NCBI GenBank assembly: GCA_036379355.1
Contig: DASVGV010000027.1
Coordinates: forward strand, 1 to 11,602
DNA from: CAJCIY01 sp036379355
GTDB taxonomy: Bacteria; Actinomycetota; Actinomycetes; Mycobacteriales; CAJCIY01
Length of the DNA stretch: 11,602 bases
Reading direction: 5' to 3'
A program made the translations under genes and the position numbers. The notes below the pieces were generated by a model that was given only the letters and a program-made list of their open reading frames with translations, searched no databases and was not told the DNA's origin. Below, in pieces: positions 1-5,797 of this stretch (the stretch's first letter is position 1; each line of letters starts with the position of its first letter).

Positions 1-1
1 A

Positions 2-301
2 CAGGCGATCGTCGCGTTCGTGACGCCCCGCGGCAGCGTCGCCGAGGACGAGTCGTCCGGCACGGCGTTCGTGCAGTCGCTGCGCGATCACGTGGCCAAG
101 AGCATCGGTCCCATCGCCAAGCCCCGTCAGGTGCTGGTGACACCAGAACTGCCCAAGACCCGCAGCGGCAAGATCATGCGTCGGTTGCTGCGAGACATCG
201 CGGAGAACCGTGAGCTGGGCGATGTCACGACCCTGCTCGACCCCTCGGTCACCGACGCGATCCGCACGAGCATGGCGTCGAGCGGTAGCGGTGAGGACTG
301 A
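2..301 (+). CDS. acs: Acetyl-CoA synthetase, C-terminal end (partial)
   Basis: Only the last 99 codons are in the window; the frame is open to the left edge. The segment contains the hallmark C-terminal motif of AMP-forming acetyl-CoA synthetases, PKTRSGKIMRRLLRDIAE (codons 152-205). The lysine of SGK, at 170-172, corresponds to the catalytic lysine of the adenylation half-reaction, which is reversibly acetylated in this family. The upstream segment (AIVAFVTPRG, then a region matching 'LRDHVAKSIGPIAKPRQVLVTPELP') fits the mobile C-terminal subdomain of Acs rather than a generic fatty-acyl-CoA ligase. The enzyme makes acetyl-CoA from acetate, ATP and CoA in the cytoplasm. It ends in TGA at 299-301 and converges on the crcB remnant. 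A propionyl-CoA synthetase is a less likely alternative, because only the tail is visible. Confidence 0.88.
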   Translation, partial: QAIVAFVTPRGSVAEDESSGTAFVQSLRDHVAKSIGPIAKPRQVLVTPELPKTRSGKIMRRLLRDIAENRELGDVTTLLDPSVTDAIRTSMASSGSGED

Positions 302-316
302 CCACCCGACCCGGTT

Positions 317-553
317 TCAGGTGAGTGCCAGTCCGAGGGTCCAGCCGAATGCGGTTGCCCCGATGCCGGCGACGAGCGACAGGGCGACGTTCGCGGCGGC
401 GTAGAAGTGCGCTCGGTTCTGCAGGAGCCGCAGGGTCTCGTAGCTGAAGGTGGAGTACGTGGAGAGACCTCCGCAGAAGCCCGTACCGACGAGTGCCGAG
501 ACGCCGTGGCCCCAGTGCGAGCCGGCACCCGCGAGGGGACCATTGGCGAGCTA
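317..553 (-). pseudogene. crcB: crcB remnant (fluoride channel), N-terminal half lost
   Basis: Reading leftward from an in-frame TAG at 553-551 to a TGA at 319-317 gives 77 codons. They contain the Fluc/CrcB signature VGTGFCGGLSTYSTFSYETLR followed by a last hydrophobic helix (AAANVALSLAVGAIGATAFGWTLGLAL). Intact CrcB proteins are about 120-130 residues, so this is the C-terminal 60%. No ATG, GTG or TTG codon exists in this frame between the TAG and the signature. The frame upstream of the TAG gives only weakly hydrophobic sequence (VIGTAVGLADNRGLVS) without the conserved TM2 asparagine or the N-terminal glycine-rich motif, and the other two leftward frames do not restore it. The dual-topology fluoride channel could not be made from this. 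A sequencing error could explain the TAG alone but not the missing N-terminus. Confidence 0.75.
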
Positions 554-686
554 CGACACGAGCCCGCGGTTATCGGCGAGTCCCACCGCCGTACCGATCA
601 CTGCAGTCGTCGACCGACGAGGCGAGCGGGTTGAGGCGGGGTCCGTCGCGCGAGGGCGCACGGCGGTGCTCCTGCGCCGTGGCCGG
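554..686. other. Non-coding gap with decayed sequence
   Basis: This stretch lies between the crcB remnant and the 47-codon leftward gene. It holds the hairpin at 659-681 and probably degraded crcB 5' sequence (in-frame residues TTAVIGTAVGLADNRGLVS just before the TAG). No supportable gene is seen on either strand. Confidence 0.4.
659..681 (-). terminator. Possible hairpin terminator after the leftward hpnJ operon
   Basis: CACGGCG (659-665) and CGCCGTG (675-681) form a perfect 7-bp stem with a 9-base loop. It begins six bases after the stop of the 47-residue gene on the leftward strand. No T-run follows, so if it terminates transcription it would be of the GC-stem, U-poor kind common in actinobacteria. 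Such stems also occur by chance at this GC content. Confidence 0.35.
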
Positions 687-830
687 TCAGCGGTGGTGGA
701 CGAGCGCGCCGAGACGCGCGACGAAGCGGGCGAGCGGATGGGGCCTGCGGCGCTCGTGCGGAGGCTTCACCGGAGGCAGCTGCCAGCAGATCTCCAGTTC
801 GTGCAGGCTGTTGCTCGCGTCGCTGGTCAC
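687..830 (-). CDS. Small basic protein of unknown function, downstream of hpnJ (47 aa)
   Basis: A GTG at 830 is preceded by AAGGAGGGACC, one of the best Shine-Dalgarno sequences in the window. It opens a 47-codon frame ending in TGA (689-687). The product has an acidic/polar N-terminus (MTSDASNSLHELEICWQLPP), one cysteine (C15), and a basic, proline- and histidine-rich second half (PPHERRRPHPLARFVARLG) ending LVHHR. The last 15 residues could form a short amphipathic helix. It starts 25 bases after the hpnJ stop on the same strand and is probably cotranscribed. An ATG at 851 in the same frame is a weaker start because the ribosome site lies inside it. I do not recognise the family. Its position suggests a helper of the radical SAM enzyme or of its lipid substrate, which is inference only. 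It could also be a fortuitous frame. Confidence 0.55.
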   Translation of the reverse strand: MTSDASNSLHELEICWQLPPVKPPHERRRPHPLARFVARLGALVHHR

Positions 831-855
831 GGTCCCTCCTTCGACGTCCATCGGG

Positions 856-2298
856 TCATGCCGCCGCTCCAGATGTCGCACGCGGACGGTGCAGGAAGTG
901 CAGGAACTCCCGCCCCTCCCGCAGCCGCCGTCGCGCGACGGTCGGGCTGCGCAGCATCTCGGCGGAGATCTCGGCGATCTTGCTCGCGCGGAAGTAGAAC
1001 TTCCGGTAGAACTCGTCGACCGACGAGAAGATCTGCTCCTCTGACAGGTGCGGGTAGTGCAGGGCGGCTGACTGGAGCCCGTTGGCGTCGACGAGCGGCC
1101 GGTCCTCGGCCGGGGTGAGCCAGCCTTCGGCCACGGCCTGGTCGTAGAGGTAGGTGCCTTCGTACGGCGCGGCGATCGATACCTGGATGGTGTTCGGGTT
1201 GATCTCCCGCGCGTAGCGGATGGTCTCCTGGATCGTCTCCGCCGTCTCACCGGGCAGGCCGAGGATGAAGGTCCCGTGGATCGCGATGCCGAGCCGGCGG
1301 CAGTCGGCGGTGAACCTCCGCGCCTTGTCGATCCGCAACCCCTTCTTGATGTTGTTGAGGATCTGCTGGTTGCCCGACTCGTACCCGACCAGCAGCAGCC
1401 GCAGCCCGTTCTCGCGCATGACCTTCAGCGTCTCGTACGGGACGTTTGCCTTGGCGTTGCACGACCAGGTGACGCCGAGCCGCCCCAGCCCGCGGGCGAT
1501 GGCCTCTGCTCGGGGGCGGTCGTCGGTGAAGGTGTCGTCGTCGAAGAAGACCTCGCGCACCTGTGGGAAGTACCGGGGGATCAGCGCGACCTCGTCCAGG
1601 ACGTGCTCGACACTGCGGGTGCGATAGCGATGGCCACCGACGGTCTGCGGCCACAGGCAGAACGTGCACCGCGACCGGCAACCGCGCCCCGTGTAGAGCG
1701 ACACGTACGGGTGCCGCAGGTAGCCGATGTAATAGTCCTCGACCCGCAGGTCGCGGCGGTAGACCTCGGTGACGAACGGCAGCGCGTCCATGTCCTCGAG
1801 GATCGGCCGCGGCCGGGTGTGCACGACCGACCCGTCGTCGTCCCGGAAGGTGAGGCCGTCGATCTCCCGCCACGGCCGTCCCTCGGCGATCTCGGCGATG
1901 GTGAAGTCGAACTCCTCGCGCGCGACGAAGTCGATCGCTGGCGATGCCAGCAGCGACGCCTCCGGGTGCACCGCGACCTTCGCGCCGACGAGGCCGATCC
2001 GCAGGTCGGGGTTCTCGGCCTTGAGCGCCTCCGCCACCCGTACGTCGCCGGGGAAGGACGGCGCGCTCGTGTGCAGCACCGCGAGGTCGTAGTCACGGGC
2101 GAGCGGGCGCACGTCCTCGAGGGTCAGCCCGGCCGCCGGGGCGTCGACGAGCCTGCTGTCCGGGACGAGCGCCGCCGGCTGGGCGAGCCAGGTGGGATAC
2201 CAGAACGACCGCACCTCACGCCGCGCCTGGTAGCGGGCCCCGGCACCGCCGTCGAATCCCTCGTACGACGGCGGGTGCAGGAACAGGGTGCGCATCAT
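856..2298 (-). CDS. hpnJ: HpnJ-type hopanoid-associated radical SAM enzyme (480 aa)
   Basis: The protein strongly matches the HpnJ family from memory. Recognisable blocks are the N-terminus (MRTLFLHPPSYEGFDGGAG, then ARYQARREVRSFWYPTWLAQPAAL), a cobalamin-binding-like Rossmann domain (about residues 60-145), and a radical SAM core. The core carries TGRGCRSRCTFCLWPQ, with cysteines 207, 211 and 214 (CxxxCxxC) to hold the 4Fe-4S cluster, followed by VGGHRYRTRS, FFDDDTFTDDRPRAE, TWSCNAKANV, LLLVGYESGNQQILNNIKKG and HGTFILGLPGET. In Burkholderia, HpnJ is needed for the cyclitol ether of bacteriohopanetetrol, acting after HpnI (sugar transfer) and HpnK (deacetylation). The start is ATG 2298, overlapping the upstream TGA as ATGA, with GGAGG nine bases upstream; ATG 2295 is equally usable, and an ATG at 2334 lies inside the upstream gene. 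Length is normal and all key residues are intact. Substrate in this organism is inferred. Confidence 0.9.
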   Translation of the reverse strand: MMRTLFLHPPSYEGFDGGAGARYQARREVRSFWYPTWLAQPAALVPDSRLVDAPAAGLTLEDVRPLARDYDLAVLHTSAPSFPGDVRVAEALKAENPDLRIGLVGAKVAVHPEASLLASPAIDFVAREEFDFTIAEIAEGRPWREIDGLTFRDDDGSVVHTRPRPILEDMDALPFVTEVYRRDLRVEDYYIGYLRHPYVSLYTGRGCRSRCTFCLWPQTVGGHRYRTRSVEHVLDEVALIPRYFPQVREVFFDDDTFTDDRPRAEAIARGLGRLGVTWSCNAKANVPYETLKVMRENGLRLLLVGYESGNQQILNNIKKGLRIDKARRFTADCRRLGIAIHGTFILGLPGETAETIQETIRYAREINPNTIQVSIAAPYEGTYLYDQAVAEGWLTPAEDRPLVDANGLQSAALHYPHLSEEQIFSSVDEFYRKFYFRASKIAEISAEMLRSPTVARRRLREGREFLHFLHRPRATSGAAA

Positions 2299-3437
2299 CG
2301 CCGGACGCCTCCGTCCTCGAGTGTGGGTTGCCATGTCGGACCTGTTCTCGCGGCTGCTATTCCGACACCTGCGAGGGCCGCCGTGAAGGCGGTCGACCAG
2401 TCGCCGGTCGCGCGGGCGGGCCCGAGCGGCGCGCCGAGGGTCGACAGGGCGTACCGCACCGTGGCCGAGACGTCCGGACCGGCGACGTACGCGTTGCCCA
2501 GGTCCAGCTCGTGCTGGAGGTTGTCGCGCCCGTGCCCCGGCATCAGGTCCAGCAGGACGAGGGTCCGGCCGACGTGCCGCGCCTCGTTGCAGGTGTTCGC
2601 GCCGGGCAGGGCCACGACCACGTCGGCGGCGGACATCAGCGTCGGCATCCGGTCGGTGAAGCCGAAGGGGTGCACGTGCGGCTCACGGACCGCCAGCTGC
2701 CGCAGCCGCCGCTCCAGCTCGCGGCGATGGCCGGCGACAGCCAGAACCTCGACGCCGGCGCGGCCGAGCCGCTCGGCTGCACGCACCGTCGGTCCGAATC
2801 CCCACCCGCTGTCCACGAAGAGGACGCAGCGGGCCGCGGGGTCGAGGCCGAGGGCGGTACGCGCCTCCCGCTGCGGGGGCGGGGCACAGAACTCGGCCCG
2901 AACCGGCGCGGGGACCAGGCAGACACTGGCGTCGGGGCGGAACCTCCGGACGGCCGCTTCGGCGGCGCGTGAGGTGACGAGAAAAAGGTCGGTGCCGTCG
3001 TGCACCCACAGCCGGTGGACCGCGACGTCGGTGCAGAGCACGACCGTGCGGCGTTCGGGGGCCTCGCGCTTCAGGGCGGCGGCCGCCGACGCACCGGTGG
3101 CGAACACGGACAGCACCAGGTCCGCTGGGTGCGCGTCGAGCTCCGCGCGTAGCGCCGGCAGCAGCTGCCGCCGCGCCCACCGGTCCATGGCGACGGCCAG
3201 GCGGCTGCCGGTGCGCAGGTGGGCGAAGTGCAGGGCGTCGTACAGGCCGGGGACGCCGAGCAGCCGGTGGAACAACGCGTCGCCCGCGCGGCCCGCGGCC
3301 GGTCCCAACAGCTGCATGCTGTCGCGGCGGCGGACCTGCCAGCCGCCGGCCCGCAGCACCTCCTCGGCGGCGTCAGCCATGATCGCGTGGCCCATACCGA
3401 ACGGGCCGCTGAGCACGAGCGCGCGCCGCTGCGTCAT
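2295..3437 (-). CDS. GT28 / MGDG-synthase-like glycosyltransferase (380 aa)
   Basis: The N-terminal Rossmann half begins RALVLSGPFGMGHAIMADAAEE (residues 5-26), the glycine-rich acceptor-side loop of monogalactosyldiacylglycerol synthases and UgtP-type diacylglycerol glucosyltransferases. TDVAVHRLWVHDGTDLFLV (136-154) matches the TDfxxHxxW block of that family. The C-terminal nucleotide-sugar domain has a glycine/serine turn (VDSGWGFG, 208-215) and ALPGANTCNEARHVGRT (276-292), then DLMPGHGRDNLQHEL (297-311). This is the MurG/GT28 donor site, with E285, P300-G301 and N306 in the expected places. Such enzymes are peripheral membrane proteins that transfer a sugar to a lipid. It lies 36 bases after the DMT gene and overlaps hpnJ, so one transcript and translational coupling are likely. 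I infer that it glycosylates the lipid HpnJ modifies, perhaps in place of HpnI. The donor sugar cannot be read from sequence. A polyketide- or macrolide-type transferase is less likely. Confidence 0.82.
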   Translation of the reverse strand: MTQRRALVLSGPFGMGHAIMADAAEEVLRAGGWQVRRRDSMQLLGPAAGRAGDALFHRLLGVPGLYDALHFAHLRTGSRLAVAMDRWARRQLLPALRAELDAHPADLVLSVFATGASAAAALKREAPERRTVVLCTDVAVHRLWVHDGTDLFLVTSRAAEAAVRRFRPDASVCLVPAPVRAEFCAPPPQREARTALGLDPAARCVLFVDSGWGFGPTVRAAERLGRAGVEVLAVAGHRRELERRLRQLAVREPHVHPFGFTDRMPTLMSAADVVVALPGANTCNEARHVGRTLVLLDLMPGHGRDNLQHELDLGNAYVAGPDVSATVRYALSTLGAPLGPARATGDWSTAFTAALAGVGIAAARTGPTWQPTLEDGGVRR

Positions 3438-3473
3438 TCCGCCTGCTCGCCCCCCGAGCCGCTCGTGTCCATA

Positions 3474-4373
3474 TCAGCCTTCTGCCCGCGCTGCCGCCAT
3501 CGACGCGTCCCGACGTTCGGCCTGGTAGAGGTCTCGTACCACCGACGAGGTGTCGAGCAACATGATTCCCCCGACGAGGGACACGATTCCTGCGGCGGTC
3601 AGCGCGAGCGAGCCGGTGGACAGGTGCACGCGCTCCCCGAAGGCCGTGATGCCGATGACGACTGCCGTCGTCGGCTCCACGACGTCGATGACCGGCAGGC
3701 TCACCGCCAGCGGCCCCGCCTGGAACGCGCTCTGGACGAGAAGCAGGCCCCCCATCGAGAACACCGCCATGACGTACGGCTGCCAGGACGTCAGCGCGGC
3801 GGCGGCACCCTTCTCGAACAGGGTCGCGGTGGCCTGCAGCAACGCGGACTGCGTACCCATGATCACCGCTGCGCCCCCGCCGAAGACCGCAGCGCGCATG
3901 CGTCCCGGGATCCGGCGGCCGGCCAGCGCCAGGGCGAGGCCGAGGGCGGCGGCGACAGGCAGGACGACCAGCCACCGGTCCACCGAGACGAGCGCGGTCC
4001 CGCCATGTGGGTCGGCCGCCGTGATCGCGGCCGCCAGGCCACCGGCGACGGCAATGGCCCCGACCCACTCCCGGGCGCCGATGTGCCGGCCGCGGAGCCG
4101 GGCCGAGAGCGGGATCGCGAAGATCAGCTCCGTGACCACCAGGGGCTGGACGACGGCCAGTGCGCCGTTGGCCAGCGCGAGCGACTGGAGCGCGTACGAC
4201 ACCACCGCGAGGCCGATACCGGCGAGCCACCGCGGCCGCCGGACCAGGTCGGCGATCAGCCGGAATGACAGCGACTCGTCGGCCGGCCGAGCGGACGCGA
4301 CCCGTTGCTGCAGCACGCCGGCCGCCGCGAAGCACGCGCCGGCAGCCAGGGCTGCCACCACCGTGACGACCAT
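3474..4373 (-). CDS. DMT-superfamily (EamA-like) membrane transporter (299 aa)
   Basis: About nine to ten hydrophobic segments are arranged as two halves, as expected for a drug/metabolite transporter of ~300 residues. Clear helices include 2-22 (MVVTVVAALAAGACFAAAGV), 47-68, 70-90, 100-117, 130-148, 156-181, 190-211, 216-238 and 246-268. Motifs shared with its neighbour at 4547 are GVLQQ after helix 1, SFRL, GALAVVQPLVVTELIFAIPL and VEPTTAVVIGITAFGE near the end of the second half. The VEP..a.i.g...fGE block is typical of EamA repeats. The start is ATG 4373 with AAGGGGG about ten bases upstream; longer frames run through the divergent intergenic region without support. The C-terminal 30 residues are charged and cytoplasmic. 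It is the first gene of the leftward hpnJ block, 36 bases before the glycosyltransferase, so it may move a precursor or lipid across the membrane. Substrate unknown. Confidence 0.8.
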   Translation of the reverse strand: MVVTVVAALAAGACFAAAGVLQQRVASARPADESLSFRLIADLVRRPRWLAGIGLAVVSYALQSLALANGALAVVQPLVVTELIFAIPLSARLRGRHIGAREWVGAIAVAGGLAAAITAADPHGGTALVSVDRWLVVLPVAAALGLALALAGRRIPGRMRAAVFGGGAAVIMGTQSALLQATATLFEKGAAAALTSWQPYVMAVFSMGGLLLVQSAFQAGPLAVSLPVIDVVEPTTAVVIGITAFGERVHLSTGSLALTAAGIVSLVGGIMLLDTSSVVRDLYQAERRDASMAAARAEG

Positions 4374-4546
4374 GGGTCCACGGTCCCCCTTCACCACGTC
4401 AGGGAACCCGCAGGGTCTCCTGTGTGGTCGCTGCCAGCCTGCCCCGACCGGGCCTCGGAGACCTAGAGTCGAAGTGTGCCGACATCGCCCGCCACGCTCC
4501 GCCGGAGCGGCAGCGGGCACGGCCCGTCGGCGGGCGAGTAGTCGCC
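4374..4546. promoter_or_regulatory. Divergent intergenic region between two DMT transporter genes
   Basis: Both transporter genes must be transcribed out of these 173 bases. A perfect 6-bp inverted repeat, CGCTCC-GCC-GGAGCG (4495-4509), lies 38 bases before the rightward start. It could be an operator or a leader hairpin. A weak -10 candidate for the rightward gene is TAGAGT (4464-4469), with no convincing -35. Nothing clear was found for the leftward gene beyond its ribosome site. Confidence 0.35.
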
Positions 4547-5785
4547 GTGCTGGTCTACGTCTTCGCGCTGGTCGCCGCGTTCCTGTTCGCGGTCGGGTCC
4601 GTGGTCCAGCAGCACGCGGCCGCTCAGGCACCCCCGCAGGACGTGATGTCGTTCCGGCTCCTGTGGTGGCTCGTCCGCCGCCGGCTGTGGTGGATCGGCA
4701 TCATCACCGCGTTGGTCGGCAACGCGTTCTCGGCGACCGCGCTCGGGCGGGGCGGTGTGACCATCGTCGAGCCCCTGCTGTCCACCCGCCTGCTGTTCGT
4801 CCTGCCGATGATGGGCTTCTGGGTCCGTCGCGGGCCGGCCCGCCGGGACGTGGTGGCGGCAGTGGTGACCGCGATCGGGCTGTCGATGTTCATCGTGGCG
4901 GGGCAACCGTCGGTGCCCAAGGCCGGGGCGTCGGGCAGCGATCTGCATTGGGCCCTCGGCGGCGGCATCGTGGTCGCGGTGGCCGTCGTGGCCGCTCTCG
5001 GTGGCCGCGGGTTGCCCGCGCTCAAGCGCGCGCCACTTCTGGCCGGTGCGGCGGGCCTGCTGTTCGGGCTCCAGGCGACGCTGACCAGCGACGCCGACCG
5101 GCTCGTCGGGCATCCGCTGACACTGCTCACGAGCTGGCTTCCGTACGGCGTGCTCGCGGTGGCGGTGCTCGCGACCCTGTTCCTCCAGAGCGCGTACGAG
5201 ATGGCGCCGTTGCCGTCCTCGTTCCCGGCGGGCGCCACGACCGAGCCGATCACGGGCGTGATCCTGGGCGTCACGGTGCTCGGCGGCAGCATCCAGCTCG
5301 GGGCGCCGGAGCTGGCCCTGGAGGTCCTGGGCCTGGCCCTGATGGTCGCGGGGATCTTCGTGCTGGCCCGCTCGCCGCTGGTGGTCGGCGAGCTGCTGCG
5401 AGTCAAGATCCGTGACGACGAGGGGGTCGCCTACCAGCGCGAGCACGACCTGCTGCGGGCCCTGCACGGTCTGGAGGAGACGCTCGACCTGGTCTCCAGC
5501 AGTCCGCACCCGAACCGGCCACGGCCGCGCGACCAGCGCCGCCTGCGCGGCGAGCTCGAGCGGGTGGAGCGCGAGCTGGTCCGCCTGGGCGCCGTCCTGC
5601 GCGATCTCGAACAGGTCCACGCGATGCCGGTGCCCGCGGTCGGCGGCGACGCCGTGGTCCCCGTTCCCGTCGACCGGGACACCCTGCGCCTCGAGCAGGT
5701 CCTGCGGCGCCGGGCGCGGGAGCTGGCGGGGCGGACGGCCGCCCTCTGCGTCCGGGCGGAGGCGCTGCTCGCTACCGCCCGGTGA
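4547..5785 (+). CDS. DMT-family transporter with charged C-terminal extension (412 aa)
   Basis: Residues 1-~285 form a DMT-type transporter paralogous to the divergent gene. It begins VLVYVFALVAAFLFAVGSVVQQH (codons from 4547), has FRLLWWLVRRRLWWIGIITALVG, then GGVTIVEPLLSTRLLFVLPMMG, and in the second half LLFGLQATLT, ATLFLQSAYEMAPLPSSFPAG and TTEPITGVILGVTVLGG. After the last helix (about 265-280) comes a soluble tail of ~130 residues rich in Glu, Arg and Leu (for example RRLRGELERVERELVRLGAVLRDLEQVH), predicted as coiled coil, then a second helix LEQVLRRRARELAGRTAALC. GTG 4547 is chosen because it aligns with the Met start of the paralogue and has GGGCGAG upstream; a GTG at 4424 would add a proline/arginine-rich leader unlike a membrane protein. 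It ends 12 bases from the convergent MFS gene. Substrate unknown; the tail may be regulatory or mediate oligomerisation. Confidence 0.8.
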   Translation: MLVYVFALVAAFLFAVGSVVQQHAAAQAPPQDVMSFRLLWWLVRRRLWWIGIITALVGNAFSATALGRGGVTIVEPLLSTRLLFVLPMMGFWVRRGPARRDVVAAVVTAIGLSMFIVAGQPSVPKAGASGSDLHWALGGGIVVAVAVVAALGGRGLPALKRAPLLAGAAGLLFGLQATLTSDADRLVGHPLTLLTSWLPYGVLAVAVLATLFLQSAYEMAPLPSSFPAGATTEPITGVILGVTVLGGSIQLGAPELALEVLGLALMVAGIFVLARSPLVVGELLRVKIRDDEGVAYQREHDLLRALHGLEETLDLVSSSPHPNRPRPRDQRRLRGELERVERELVRLGAVLRDLEQVHAMPVPAVGGDAVVPVPVDRDTLRLEQVLRRRARELAGRTAALCVRAEALLATAR

Positions 5786-5797
5786 CGCACGCCCCGG

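Noticed and set aside
554..690. Possible fluoride riboswitch or crcB N-terminus in another frame
   Set aside because: None of the three leftward frames restores CrcB helix 1 or the TM2 asparagine motif, and no fluoride riboswitch-like core was recognised.
450..1118. Plus-strand open frame of 222 codons
   Set aside because: It is arginine/alanine/proline-rich, covers the crcB remnant, the small gene and the hpnJ end, and has no ribosome site or domain.
2296..2334. Longer hpnJ start at ATG 2334
   Set aside because: It adds a basic leader (MATHTRGRRRPA) absent from the family and lies inside the upstream glycosyltransferase gene; ATG 2298 has GGAGG at good spacing.
1276..3528. Open frame of 750 codons on the plus strand
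   Set aside because: It is antisense to hpnJ and the GT28 gene. Its Pro/Arg/Asp-rich product has no domain, and it crosses the gap between those genes and into the DMT gene. GC-rich codon bias produces such mirror frames.
4424..4546. Longer start (GTG 4424) for the second DMT transporter
   Set aside because: The added 41 residues are Pro/Arg-rich, there is no ribosome site, and the paralogue begins directly with helix 1.
4463..5620. Open frame of 385 codons antisense to the second DMT gene
   Set aside because: Low-complexity charged translation, no start signal, and the opposite strand encodes clear membrane helices.
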